Notes: generated by a model not told the origin, from the letters alone. Positions 44,901 through 56,075 are shown, counted from the first letter of the stretch. The stretch: DNA of 64,000 nucleotides from Taudactylus pleione (GCA_031769625.1 JAUIMM010000124.1:11993001-12057000); one strand, 5' to 3'. Program-made: numbers and translations.

Positions 44901-45339
44901 GATACAAAATGGACTTACCAAGAGCAAATATATAAGAGTCCAAATCAAAAGGTCTTTTGGTTCGAAAATAATCAAAAACTAAAATAGAAGAAATTAGGGA
45001 TCCAAAATTTACAAAAAAGAAGAAACACAATGAAACAACAATTGATCAAAAGTTAGACTTCCCAAAACTTACCAAATCAAGAAACGAGGTCCCAAAAATA
45101 TAAACCAACAAAGAGAACGGAAAATAAAAACGCAAATCTAACCAACAAAAGAATCTCCAACCGCCAACTCCTTTCTACGCAATCAATAAACTCCAGCCAA
45201 GGTAACCTCCAACAATCCAAAAACGCAACCTCGAATAGAGACACACCAAGCCATAAATAGTGTTTCGTTTCCCGCACAAATTAAGGAGGGATCATAGGGC
45301 CGCACAATCAATGATGCGGCCGCAAAATAAGGTCGCATG

Positions 45340-45347
45340 TATAAATA
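45340..45347 (+). promoter_or_regulatory. TATA box of Myb-like gene 2
   Basis: TATAAATA 53 bp upstream of the ATG at 45400, followed at once by ACGTCAC, a CRE-like motif. The short distance leaves a 5' leader of roughly 25 nt. Confidence 0.55.
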
Positions 45348-45399
45348 CGTCACGAAAACACATTAAAATTCTGGTGTATTTCTTGTTTGGACCTCAGAC

Positions 45400-46611
45400 A
45401 TGGCGACAGACCAGGGAAACAATGCCCAAGAGTCAGGCGGTAAGTCTTTCATGCATTTTGTATCAATGATTAATTTGAAACATAAGATTGGGCAAGTTGT
45501 GATTTTGTGAATTCTGAAAATTTACACAAATAGGTGAGGAGGATGACATGGAAGCGGCTGCTGGGCCCAGTATTCCGGCCAAAGCGGCCAAAAAAAAAAG
45601 GCAGCCACATTTCACAAGAAAGGAGATGGAGGTTTTGATCCAGAAGTGTGTGGACATCCCGCCACAGGCAGACAGGAATATGAGTCTAAGCCAGAAGTGG
45701 AGAATGTGGGAAGAGGTAGCCGTTGCTGTCAATAGGGTGGGTGATTATGTCCGTCTAGCCCGGGATGTCAAACGGCGGTAAGTAAACCCTTGCCCCCCCT
45801 AAAAACAAACCCCATTTTAAACCAAAGGATAATGGCTTCCATTTTTTCCCACAGAAGGGGCGACTTCAAATATCGCCTAAAGCAAAAACTCGCGGACAGG
45901 GCTAGGCATGCAAGGGGGACAGGTGGGGGTCCCACCCCTGTGTCATTGGAGTTGACAGATTTAGAAGAGCTGGCACAGGGGTGTGTGCAGCCTGTGGAGG
46001 TGTTTGGCGTGTCCAACATGGATACGGACATGCCAGACTTTGCGGCTCCTCATGTTGTCCCAGGTAAATCTTTGGATGTCATCAACTCTGAAATGTTATT
46101 GTGCCAATATGTAGATTCTAATGTATGGCTTTTCTCTTTTATCCTAACAGAGACACAGGCGGATGAGTCTGCTCCAGAGGGGAGCCTTGGCCGCCGAATT
46201 TCTGCTGGCTCTGCAGGGGAGGAACCAGTACATCCGGCTGAGGACCCTGCAGAAGCCAGTCCAGGGCAATCCCCCTCGCAGGCAGTGGCCCTCCTCACAG
46301 AACTCAATTTCAAATCGGATTCCCATATGGAGATTCTGCAGAGGATGGACGCCAGTCTGCTATGGGTGGCTGAGGCCCTGGAGCAAAATGCTGCGGCCAA
46401 CGTGACCATTGGTCAGGCCCTGACGGAAAATACCAGGGCCAACATCCGCATCACCATTGCCCTGGAGCAGCTCGTTCGCCAGCACATGGTGGAGCCGACC
46501 TCCCTTCCTGCCGGAACATCAGGATCCTCCACCTCTGGCACAACATCAGCCAATCCTCCAAATGTGCCTAGCCCTGTGCCTAGTCCAGAGGCCACAACAT
46601 CTGCCTCTTGA
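45400..46611 (+). CDS. Harbinger Myb/SANT-like protein 2 (four exons, 317 aa)
   Basis: Predicted exons 45400-45439, 45534-45777, 45855-46063 and 46151-46611 have GT donors and AG acceptors at every junction. They total 954 nt in one open frame. Residues ~32-40 are basic (KAAKKKRQPH, a likely nuclear signal). About 40-115 form a Myb_DNA-bind_5-like trihelix: FTRKEMEVLIQKC, KWRMWEEVAVAVNRVGDY, RRGDFKYRLKQKLADRAR. An acidic/Pro linker follows. A helical, probably coiled-coil segment (LLTELNFKSDSHMEILQRMD, WVAEALEQNAAANVTIGQAL) may mediate oligomerisation, before a Ser/Thr/Pro tail. Divergent from the transposase, so likely co-expressed. It differs clearly from gene 1, so the element has two such partners. 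Confidence 0.8.
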
Positions 46612-46898
46612 CAGGCCAGCCCGATGACATCCCGGACCCGGTCTGGCGCCCTCCCTCCCCCATCCAAACGGGTGAAAAAACGGTGACAGCAATGGTGACT
46701 TTTCCCACAATCCTTCTGTGCTTGGCTCATATTCCTTTCTGGTCAAAACTTCCCTCTCCTTTCTTGTGAAATGTTTTTATTTTTTTGTTGTATGTTTATG
46801 TCAACAGTTATGTTGGGCCAATTTGTTTGATTTTGGAACAGATCTTTGGGCAAAAAAGATGTCCCCAATATTTTTTAATTTTGTTTTTTTGTTTGAGC

Positions 46899-46904
46899 AA
46901 TAAA
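46899..46904 (+). terminator. Poly(A) signal of Myb-like gene 2
   Basis: AATAAA about 290 bp after the stop codon, followed within 10 bp by an A-run. Confidence 0.5.
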
Positions 46905-47712
46905 TTGTAAAAAAAAAAATGACATTGGATTGTGAAATTATTGTACAAATGGGTTACATTTAATCCTGGACCAAAAGGCAAAAACTCGCACAAAAAAAAA
47001 AAATGGGCTCTTTAAGGAACGTTTAAAAATTCATATAACGAGGCAAATTCAAGAGGCACAAATAAAATGGTGCGAAACTTAAAACATGATGACATTATTG
47101 TTACAATAGGCCCTAACCACCAAATTGAGGGCAAAATAAACCCCCACAAATGTACGCAAATTGATTGTGTCATCCTGACATTAGCAGCTCTGAGTTCCAC
47201 CTGCGTACGGTTTTGTGCTATCCCAAAAAACTGATTTCAAAACACATACCAAGCCGGTTCTCGATCCAACACTAATTGATTTTCTGCCCTCCCGCGATTA
47301 ATCGCAACAACATCGTGGAGTCCCGGGACGGAGGAGAAGGCCATCGCCAATGTGGTCGAGTAATCCAGACCCAAAGCTGTGCGAGCATTTGGAAGGGAAA
47401 GAGGATCATCCAGTGACGTATGAGTCGGTCCGAACACATTTTACGCTCGCATCTGCTAATGTATGTACGCCCCAAAAACGTCTCGCCACGCCTGTGTTTT
47501 TCCATCTCCACCCCCGTCAACACCCTAAAACGCCCTGTTCTGTCAATCACATTTGACATGTCACTTCCTGTACGCTATTTTAGGAACGAGTCCCAAAAAA
47601 CTCGCAATCTGCCGTACGCACATGCGCAGTGTTACACCGACGCATGCGCGGTTAGTCAACATCGGAACGCAACGAGCGTACTGTTGTTAACGAGCGGCTC
47701 TGAATGAGGGCC
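46905..47712. other. Right subterminal region of the Harbinger
   Basis: Noncoding. The last ~280 bp match the right part of the MITE at 12273 ('cgcatgcgc', 'caacgagcgtactg', 'gagcggctctgaatgagg'). CpG-containing CGCTCG/GAGCG motifs recur, as in the left end, and are candidate transposase or Myb binding sites. Confidence 0.5.
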
Positions 47713-48821
47713 ATTGTCTTATATAAACGATATATCGATGATATATTGATCGTTTGGGAAGGCTCAGAGGACCTTTTTATGAATTTTATGTCCTATATGG
47801 CTTTAACGATTAGAATTTGTCTTTTACTTACAATATAAAGAAAGATTTAATCGAATTTTTAGATTTAACATCATCTACAACTAATAATGATATTCATACC
47901 TCAAATTTCATTAAAACAGTTGATTCTAATAGTTATGTTCATTATAAGAGTGGTCATGCCCAGCAATGGAAGAACAAAACATTTTCACAGTTCTGTAGAC
48001 TAAAACAGAAATGTGATACAGAAAAAACTCTTGAAGAACAATTAGATATATACAGTGAGAGGTTTACAGATAGAGGGTATCCGGATTAACTTATTAAAGA
48101 ATTGATAGAGAGAACCTTTTAGAGTATAAAATCAAAAATACACAAAATGAAGATAACGTACTGTCTATCACAGATTTCAATGATCAGGATAAAAGAATAA
48201 AAAGGACTTTAGAAAAACACTGGGGTCTATTAAAAAATGATCCATTACTTAGAGACACTTTGCCAGAGAAACCAAGAGTTGTTTTTAGAAGGGCACGGAA
48301 TATAAAAGATATTTTAGCACCAAGTATGCTCCACTCCACGACTAATAAGAAAAATGAAGGAATCTGGGGTCTTAAAACAAAAGGTTTTTTTAAATGTGGG
48401 CATTGTAATGTATGCAAATTTGCACGTCCTGCACCTTTTAAAAATGTTTAAAATGAAGGATTTTAGTAATTGCAACACAACTAATGTAATATATCTCCTG
48501 GAATGTGGATGCGGTCAGAAATACGTGGGAAAGACTAAATGCCCTTTAAAGATTCGCATCCAAGAACACGTTACAAGTATAAAGAACAAACAGGATTTTC
48601 ACTCAGTGCCAAAACACTTTTTTGCTACACTATAATGCTGACCCTAGTAGTTTGAAATTTGGTGTTATTGAACATGTGCAATTAGGTTGTAGGGGGGGAG
48701 ATTTGGAAAGCAAACTATCAAAGAAAGAAATGTTTTGGATTTTTCAATTAAATACTTTGGTTCCAAATGGTCTCAATGAGAACTATGAGATCACCCCCAT
48801 AGAATTCGTGTACCATTTATA
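47713..48821 (+). pseudogene. Penelope-like RT catalytic box, thumb and GIY-YIG endonuclease
   Basis: IVLYKRYIDDILIVWEGSED at 47713 is RT motif C (YIDD). IEFLDLTSSTTNN and NSYVHYKSGHAQQWKN, then SQFCRLKQKCDTEK, are the conserved stretches after it. The C-terminal domain at about 48475-48820 begins VIYLLECGCGQKYVGKT, the GIY-YIG signature, followed by an H/E-containing block (KIRIQEHVTSIKNK) and ends at a TAA. GIY-YIG nucleases nick target DNA for Penelope retrotransposition. Frameshifts occur near 47810, 48090 and 48450. Confidence 0.85.
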
Positions 48822-49239
48822 ATATTTTTTAACTTTTCTGTTAATATTATATATTCAATGTACCTTATTTTTAGCATTATTTTTAGTAGGTCACTCTTGA
48901 TAATTTTAGATCGATTCATGCCTTATATTTATATATTTTGAAAGTATTATGATTAGTGTATTGTTATATATGATGTATTATTGTAATTAGATGTCACCAT
49001 AGCCCATTATATAGCTGTTATAGATGTAGCCTTATAGAAAATGACCATTGTGGTCATTCTATGTTTTTCCACAAAAAAATGGTGGAAATACAGAGACACG
49101 CTAGTTTTGTGTCTACATCTTATTATGAGACTAAAACTAATATGTTATTTTTTACTCTATTTCATTAGATCTTAAGTCATTATCTAATAGTATAGGCTTA
49201 GATATTAACCCCGCAGTAATTCACATTATAAAATTTACG

Positions 49240-50427
49240 ATCCCCTGTAGAAATGCATGTGGACTACATTTAACAAAATCCCATGCGACTCATATCGCTA
49301 TATAATATGGACGTGACCTAAGACACATCATTAACAATAGACGTGCTGTCCAGCATGACCGAGGTAATGGCGATGAGTGTGTGAGAAGCCACATACCACA
49401 TACAGGTGAGGCACGATGGTGCTGCGCTTGGGGGAGTTTGCACATCATATATAGGCGACGCGTGACGTCACAAAGGTACATTATGATGAACACATGGAGA
49501 TGCGTGCCATTGCAGTAAGCTATATGGCTAGTGTATATATGTAGACAATTTATATGAGGAGTTTATAGGTCACTGTGACTCCAATACAATATAGGGAGTT
49601 CAGGTTGACCTTCTTGCCATGATGCATAGTGCTTGCACATGCACATTCTTCACAAGATGCACCATCTTTTCCAAATTAGGATGATTAACTCCCATTAATA
49701 CAGGTATATAAGGGGGCTCTGGGTGACATGTAAATATCCTTCTGAAGAAGTCCTGCTACAGAGATAGCTGACAAAACGCATTGTGCCATTCCTGGTGTTA
49801 ATGGTCCAGACTTTGTTTTGAGATGACCCCAAGGCAGATATGCTGACCTTTCTACTCTTACATGTATGTTTTAGATGCTTTTTTTATTAAATGTGTTTTT
49901 TCTATTACTCATTGGTATCCATACTCTTTTTATGCTTCACCATGAAATCCTCTTGAGTGGCTTTGTTTACGTCAAGGACAAAAGAATAACTCTGATGGTA
50001 CAAGCACTTGCACTTTGATTGTGGTTGAAGTATTTATAGTATATTGTGTAGCACATGCACTGTGCACTTTATATTTGTTGTGGAATTTTTTGCACAAGCA
50101 TAGTGCACTTTATTTTTGTTGTTGAATTTTTGCCCAAGTATAGTGCACTTTACTTTTTGGATACATTACTGCACTGGTGCACTTTATATGCACAAAACCT
50201 ATGATATTGAAAGGTGAAGGTTTCTGTAAGAATTACACAGAGACAATTTTTTGTTTATTAATGTACTTTATTTTGCTGTTTTTTATTGCTGTGGATTGAC
50301 GCACACAAATATTCCCTCTTTGGAGTCCTTTTGGAAAAGAACAGAATTCGTGTTTAAGTCATGTTCTGGATGTGTTTTGGAAATTTTTTGACACTAGATG
50401 GCGCTACTGTTTCACACTAACTGAAAT
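49240..50427 (+). repeat. Right terminal copy of the Penelope-like element
   Basis: The reverse complement of 34426-35590, in normal orientation downstream of the GIY-YIG domain. It includes 'tccttctgaagaagtcctgc' and 'agctgacaaaacgcattgtg', typical of Penelope-like terminal repeats, then 'gatggcgctactgtttcaca'. Confidence 0.88.
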
Positions 50428-50572
50428 AACTTACCGAGGACTTTTTGAACAATGGTCCTTCTTTGGAGACATTGGGAGCTGCACCTCAAAAACGAGGCGT
50501 GTATTGGACATTAGGAAGATTTTATTTAATTGATACTATTTATTCTAGCGCTGTTCACCACCTTTTTTATTA

Positions 50573-50573
50573 C

Positions 50574-50633
<60 letters not shown>
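50573..50633. repeat. (TA)n microsatellite at the Penelope-like 3' end
   Basis: About 60 bp of TA with one interruption ('atgtat'). It directly follows 'ttcaccaccttttttattac', the expected 3' tail of this retroelement class. Confidence 0.9.
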
Positions 50634-50639
50634 GAGTAG

Positions 50640-51864
50640 CTTGAGGGTGGGATGTACTAACACTAAAATGCCTATAGGCTTCTTTTCGCATAATTCCCTG
50701 AGAAAGCTATAATAGGATCCCTCCCAGAGTCCCCTGCGCACAGAAGGACCCCTGGGTCATAAACTATTACTGGGGGGGCTGTTACTACTGGGGACACTAT
50801 TACTGGGGGACTGCTACTACTGGGAACACTATTACTGGGGGGTCTGCTACTACTGGGGACACTATTACTGGGGGGGGCTGCTTCTACTGGGGACACTCAC
50901 TGGGAGGCTGCTACTACTGTGTAATCTATTACTGGGGAGGCTGCTACTACTGGGGACACCATTACTGGGGGGGCTGCTACTACTGGGGACACTATTACTG
51001 GGGTGGGGCTGCTACTACTGGGGACACTATTACTGGGGGGGCTCTTACTACTGGGGACACTATTACTGGGGGGGCTGCTACTACTGGGGACACTATTACT
51101 GGGGGGCTGCTACTACTGGGGACACTATTCCTGGGGGGCTGCTACTACTGGGGAGACAATGTAACTGGGGGGCTGCTACTACTGGGGCACTATTACTGGG
51201 GGGAGCTATTACTACTGGGGACACTATTACTGGGGGGGAGCCTCTACTGGGGGCACCATTACTAGGGGGAGCTACTACTGGGGTCACTGCATCAGGAGGG
51301 GGAACGTCTACTGGGGGGACTAGTACTGGTGGCACTATTTAATGGGCTTACTACTAGGGGACCACTACTGGGGGCACTAAATAGGGAGGACTACTACAGG
51401 GGGCACTGTATAAGGGGCACTGGATAGGGGGGGATCACTGCTGGGGGCCTGCATAAGGGGGACCACTCTGGAGGCACTGAATAAGGGGAACTAATGAGGG
51501 GCTGCATAAGGGGGACCACTACTGGGGGCATTGCATACTGGGGGTACTGTATAAGGGGAACTAATGGGGGGCTGCTTAAGGGGGACCACTACTGGGGATA
51601 CTGTATAAGGGGTACTACTATGGGCCTGCATAAGAGGGACCACAACTGGGGACATTGCATACTTGGGGTACTGTATAAGGGGCACTACTGGAGTTAAAGT
51701 GCATATGGAAAGTAATGTGATGATAAAGGGGTTTGTCATGTTGACACGCCCCATTTTTAAGTGATCACGCCCATTTTTCGCCACCCGCACCTTCGGCACA
51801 CGCACATGGGGGGGCTCCATTTTTACATTTGCCCTGGGCTCCAAATACCCTAGTTACACCACTG
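50640..51864 (-). mobile_element. hAT-like element end with internal array (left end not found)
   Basis: On the minus strand the right terminus reads CAGTGGTGTAACTAGGG at 51864, the same type as CAGTGGCGGAACTCC at 32089. 'gtcatgttgacacgccccat' and 'cacgcccatttttcgccac' lie next to it, then the array. No matching left terminus or 8-bp duplication is visible before 50760, so the element is probably truncated. Confidence 0.55.
50760..51690. repeat. Tandem array 'gctgctactactggggacac', ~33-bp unit, 25 or more copies
   Basis: The units 'tattactggggggctgctac' plus 'tactggggacac' are regular to about 51300, then become looser ('aggggactaatggggggctg', 'cataagggggaccactactg') to about 51690. Base usage and motifs match the array at 32500-33010. 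Confidence 0.88.
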
Positions 51865-51872
51865 ACTGTAGT

Positions 51873-52394
51873 TAATGTTCTCAGTAAGTACTCCTGTAGT
51901 TTTTATTCCCAACTTCTTTTCCAATAACTTTTTCTTTTTAAGAATTGTTTTGCTGTGTCTCCTCTGCTGATTCACAATTCTATCTTCTCAAGGCTGAATG
52001 CCATGAGATATTTTGAACCCCTATGTTCTCAAAGATAGCATTTCGCTACTGATGTAATTTTTGTTTTTAATTTTGCAAGATCAGACATAGCATTTTTGAT
52101 GTTTCCAATAAGTTCAAGAACATGGTGCTTAAGTTCCTGGATATCATCCCAACATACTTTAGATTATCCCCATGACATTGAAGTTGCTACAATGTTATTA
52201 AGTGTATCATGTTACTGGACTTTAGATTATCCCCATGATATTGAAGTTGATACAATGTTTTTAAGTGTATGTTGTTGCCTTAATCTGTCTTCAGTCCCTT
52301 TAATAAGGATCATATATGAGCAAGATACCAAAGAGGTAAGATCCTGTAATGTTTGGTTCTGTAGGGAATTTGTTTTCAAAGTGGCTATACAAGT
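51873..52394. other. No gene recognised; one short direct repeat
   Basis: 'actttagattatccccatga' with 'attgaagttg.tacaatgtt' and 'ttaagtgtat' occurs at about 52150-52205 and again at 52218-52271, a ~68-bp tandem duplication. Otherwise AT-rich. Confidence 0.5.
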
Positions 52395-52581
52395 AAGTCA
52401 CATAGGGTTTTTTTTAATAAATTTGCAAAAATCTCAAAAAAAATTTTTACACATTGACATTATGGGGTGTTGTGTGTAGAATTTTGAGGACAAAAATGAA
52501 ATTATTCCATTTTGGAATAAAGCTGTGACAACAAAATGTGGAAAAAGTGAAGCGCTGTGAATACTTTCCGGATACACTGTA
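52395..52581 (+). mobile_element. Tc1/mariner terminal remnant
   Basis: 'attattccattttggaataa', 'aaaatgtggaaaaagtgaag' and 'cgctgtgaatactttccgga' then 'tacactgt' match the well-known right inverted repeat of vertebrate Tc1-like elements. The left end and transposase are absent. Confidence 0.8.
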
Positions 52582-52589
52582 AGTTTTTG

Positions 52590-54040
52590 GCTCATCTTCA
52601 ATTCATGGAGGTCTGTTTCTACATATGTATCTCCATGTCTTTATCTAGTAGTAGAATATGATAGTGTCTTTTATGTCTTATTGTGCCCAAACCTCACATA
52701 AATCTTCAATTAATCTTATTTTATTTGTTTTCTTGTTGGTTTTATTGGTGTTATTTGGGAAAATTATGGATTCTTGATATTTTGCATATTTCATAGCTAT
52801 ACTCTTGTTCTATGAGTCTCTTAGTAATATCTTTGCTTATTTGTTTGTAAATCACTTCTGCTGAGCAATTTATTTTAAGTCACAGAAATTCCCCTTTGGG
52901 AATATTGCAGACTATTGGTGGAAAGTGGGAACTGGTTCTATGGAGAAGACTATTGGTGGTTGTCACTTTTCTATGTAGAGTAGGTCTATGTTGAGTTCTC
53001 CTTCATTATTCTTTTGAATCTTCAAATCAAGGAAATTTACACATCCTTATCTGATTCTATGGGGTATTTTTTTTTAGAAGTGGAGATGTTGCCAATAGCA
53101 ACCAATCAGATTCTACTTATCATTTAACTAGCACCTTCCAGAAGATAATAGCTACAATCTGATTGGTTGCTAAGGGCAACATCTCCACTTCTAAAAACTC
53201 TCACTTTAGTAAATATACCCCAATGTGTCAGTTTCAAATTCAACATGTTGGTATTCAGAATGCAGTGAAGTCAAGCAGATGTCGCTTCTATTCCAGATCA
53301 TGAATATATCATCACTATATCTTAGCCATGTTGTTATATTTGAGTGTGCTTTTCTTTTGGACCTTGAAAACTGTTTCACACTCCCACCACCCCATAATAT
53401 CTAATAATTCCAAAAGGAATGCCTGAAAATCTTCCATTAGTAGGCTGCATTGTTACATTAGTTGGATGTACATAACAGTTTGCATCCCATCTTGATGTAT
53501 ATCAGTTTGCATCCCATCTTGATAGAAAGTTGACATAAAGTGTGATTACCAGTTGTACTTCATCTAGTGTAATGTCATATATCCTCCGGAGGTCATATGT
53601 CATGTCCTCAATATAGGAAGGGAGTCCCATAACGTGTTGTCTTAGATGGGCATCCAAAATATATACTTGCTTGTTCATAAGTGCCATGAATGCCAGATAC
53701 TATATGTCTGCCTGTTGGTCATTTTTCATTTTCTTCCTCATGAGGCAATGGCCCTTTTTTGGGTGCACTATCGTTTGTCCATATTTCTAAAAATGTGGGG
53801 GGGGGAGACCAATGCTCTTTTTGGTGCCCTGTGCCAGAAAGAGCATTGGTTGGTGCCTCAGGTTTTTGTCCATGAGGATGTTGAATTCTTGCTGTGTGAT
53901 AACTCCTTCAGCTTTGGCTTTCTTCAACTTTATGGTATGTTGCACAAAGAAAAAAATCAGTGGGATTAAAAACATTTGTGAGTAACAGGGTTGGCTATTA
54001 AGGTGCCTCTCAAAAAAGGGATACAGATAATTACTCATTT
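52590..54040 (-). pseudogene. Second Penelope-like reverse transcriptase, antisense
   Basis: On the minus strand, from high to low coordinate: TIKLKKAKAEGVITQQEFNI (about 53930-53860), LPSYIEDMTYDLRRIYDITL with ITLYVNFL (about 53630-53510, RT motif A region), LRYSDDIFMIWNRSD (about 53320-53270, motif C) and VNFLDLKIQKNNEGE (about 53043-52998). The order equals that of the element at 35730-48821, but the protein is a different, decayed copy. A MITE separates motif C from FLDL. Confidence 0.7.
53061..53221. mobile_element. 161-bp MITE inside the antisense Penelope-like copy
   Basis: GGGGTATTTTTTTTTAGAAG and 'gtggagatgttgcc' at the left pair with 'ggcaacatctccac' and 'ctaaaaactc...ataccCC' at the right. 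'aaccaatcagattct' and 'gattggttgc' make the inner part palindromic too. A compact foldback element. Confidence 0.8.
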
Positions 54041-54867
54041 AGGGGGCACTATTAGTGTAGGATCACTTAAGCAGATACGCCATGACATGACTGGTGGCTT
54101 TTTGCAAATGTGTCTGACTCATCTGCATTTTATTATTATGTTGGATGCAAGTCTCCTTTGCTGACCCATTGAAAGTGTTGGGGGAACTTTTTTCCTTATT
54201 TTTCTTCTCTGGTTTTAACAATACCAGGGTTTATGGATAATTTGACTTCAGAAAAAAAGCTGTTTGAAGGGTTCCATGAATAAAATGGAGATCTAAATTG
54301 AAAAGTATAATTTATTTTGTATTTAACCCTTAAAATGGATGTATTCAGATGATTGTAAAAGCATTAGATGGAATGTTACTAATCCTGTTATTTAATGATG
54401 GTTTATGATTGTTGAATGCCAATAATCAGGTAAGTTGGCAGTTACATTTGTTTCATATATTTAGTGATTAAAGGATATTAAAAAATCTTAGTTATGCAAG
54501 CAACTTATTGGCTATATTTATTCTTATAAAAAAACAATTTTAAAAACCAATGCAAAAATATTGTAATTTAACAATATTTGGGGTGCTCTGTGCCCTGGAC
54601 GTGAATCCCTTAGTGTTAGGGACTGCTAGTAACAGAGAAGCCGTGACGTGGCCTAGCAGCTTCCCATGTATTTGCAAATGCAAGCAACTAATATCTCTGA
54701 ATTTCTATTACCATATAGTCTTATATGGTAATAGTCTTATAGTCATATATTTTTGCAAGTATAATTCAGTTCACTGATGAACAATAGGTGTTCCTACTTG
54801 GTAGGACCCCCTCCCTTTCATGCACCTGAAACGTACTGCCAGATTGAGAAGCTGCCATTGTTTGTTT
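54041..54867. other. No gene recognised
   Basis: Possibly more of the antisense Penelope-like copy at the left, then AT-rich sequence with no features. Confidence 0.3.
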
Positions 54868-55027
54868 TAGGGGTGAGCGGGTTCGGTTTTACTCGGATTT
54901 ACTCGGATCTTTTTATTGGCTATCGCCTATCATGTGTTTTGGATAGCCAATATAATCAATCTGAATTTGCGGTAAAGTGGCGATAAGAACCGAGTAAATC
55001 CGAGTAAAACCGAGCCTGCACATCCTT
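54868..55027. mobile_element. 160-bp palindromic hAT-type MITE
   Basis: TAGGGGTGAGCGGGTTCGGT followed by 'tttactcggatttactcgg' at the left is almost perfectly complementary to 'ccgagtaaatccgagtaaaa' and 'ccgagcctgcacatcctt' at the right. The inner arms 'ttattggctatc' and 'gatagccaatata' also pair. The termini are those of the hAT copies A-C. Flanks TTGTTT are similar on both sides, but an 8-bp duplication is not clean. Confidence 0.82.
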
Positions 55028-55640
55028 TGTTTATGGTATATATGATTGTATCATTTTGCCAAAGAAAAAGAAAATTCCAGGACAAAGTCTATATTAAACC
55101 CAGCTGTTGCCAGGTTTTGAAGTTGATGTAAAGTAAACCAAAGCCTTTTCAGTATTGCACCATCTGCCACAACCATATATACCTAACTCCTCTCTCACTA
55201 ATTTATCACAGTCTTTACTTGACCACATACTTGCATATACACTACCAGCTGCAACATCAATTACATATATGAGGAAAATGCTACATTTTCACCCAATACT
55301 ACCATACACAAAATACAAAATTAGCACTTCAGTTTTTCAATTTGTTAGATTCCTTATTTTAATCAGCATTACATTTTCTAGAAGTGCATACCTTCTTATT
55401 CTGCTCTTCCTACAAAATGGAGATCTGCACGAGGTTTTCAGGACATCACCTTTGGTCTAATAGGATCTGACCAGACAACACCTGAAATCAAGCTGTATTA
55501 GGAATAATTGGAATATCATGAGGTCCCTTCACAAAGAGAACTATGAAATAGGAAATCCAATATTATATTCTTTGAACCAGGTTATAATTAAGCATGAAAT
55601 GTAAACTGAAAAGAAAGTGCCCTTTATCTAACTCACTTCT
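55028..55640. other. AT-rich, no feature recognised
   Basis: No ORF with recognisable content and no terminal repeats. Confidence 0.4.
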
Positions 55641-55641
55641 A

Positions 55642-56075
55642 TGGGGTTGATGTATAAAGCAATGAAAATAGTGGAGAAGTGGAACAGTGGAGAAGTTGCT
55701 CATATTACAGCCAATGGAGTTTGTACAGAGATGTCAACCGCCTGCAGCGCTAAACTGCCGCTTTGCCATTTAGGAAGCACCATCGGCCACACATCAGTTG
55801 CATCATCGAACATTGCACCAGCCCTAAGGAGGCGCAGAATGTCCATCTGAACATGGCTGACGAAAATCAGTGCAACTGCTGCAAATGCCGCAGCCGCTGA
55901 CCACTAGCCATGCTCCTGTTACCACCCAAACACTAAACCTGAAATTGCCTCTCATTAAAATTTGTTCTGCAGATTTTGCCAGAAACTTGCAGTGTGAATT
56001 GAACGCAAGTGTAAACTGAAGAAATCATCAACTTGCGTCTGACATCAACACTTCGCCCACCTCTGAATAAGGCCC
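55642..56075. mobile_element. Possible diverged Harbinger-like MITE
   Basis: The right end (opposite strand GGGCCTTATTCAGAGGTGG) matches the Harbinger MITE termini (GGGCCTGATTCAGA). The left end 'ggggttgatgtataaagc' is only loosely similar. GC-rich, CTGCAG-containing body unlike its AT-rich flanks. Confidence 0.4.

Larger units (their letters stand above)
44417..45399. promoter_or_regulatory. Divergent promoter region between transposase and Myb-like gene 2
   Basis: About 980 bp separate the two divergent starts. It includes an acceptor-like TTTCAG just upstream of the transposase ATG (44452 region), the three ~48-bp repeats at 44774-44900, A-rich DNA, and TATAAATA with 'tacgtcac' before gene 2. 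No coding sequence is convincing here; a 66-codon minus frame at 45077-45277 is unrecognised. Confidence 0.5.
40494..47712. mobile_element. 7.2-kb PIF/Harbinger element with three genes
   Basis: The left end GGGCCTGATTCAGACCCACT and the right end (opposite strand) GGCCCTCATTCAGAGCCGCT are inverted repeats. The 3-bp flanks are TTT and ATT, an imperfect duplication. The element sits in the Penelope-like RT between motif B and YIDD, and the RT frame continues across it. It encodes a DDE transposase on minus (43295-44416) and two plus-strand Myb/SANT-type genes (41167-42471 and 45400-46611). MITEs at 5384 and 12273 have the same ends. One stop in the transposase, with both partner genes open, suggests recent activity. 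Confidence 0.88.
34426..50635 (+). mobile_element. Penelope-like element with inverted terminal copies, opened by two later insertions
   Basis: Reverse transcriptase and GIY-YIG pieces lie in one orientation at 35730-36696, 39527-40493 and 47713-48821. They are separated by a TAA-flanked element (36697-39526) and a Harbinger (40494-47712). Arms at 34426-35590 and 49240-50427 are reverse complements. The right side ends with 'aacttaccgaggactttttg', 'tagcgctgttcacc' and a (TA)n run, a familiar Penelope-like 3' tail. Without the insertions it is about 6.2 kb. Coding is full of stops, so it is a fossil. Confidence 0.8.
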
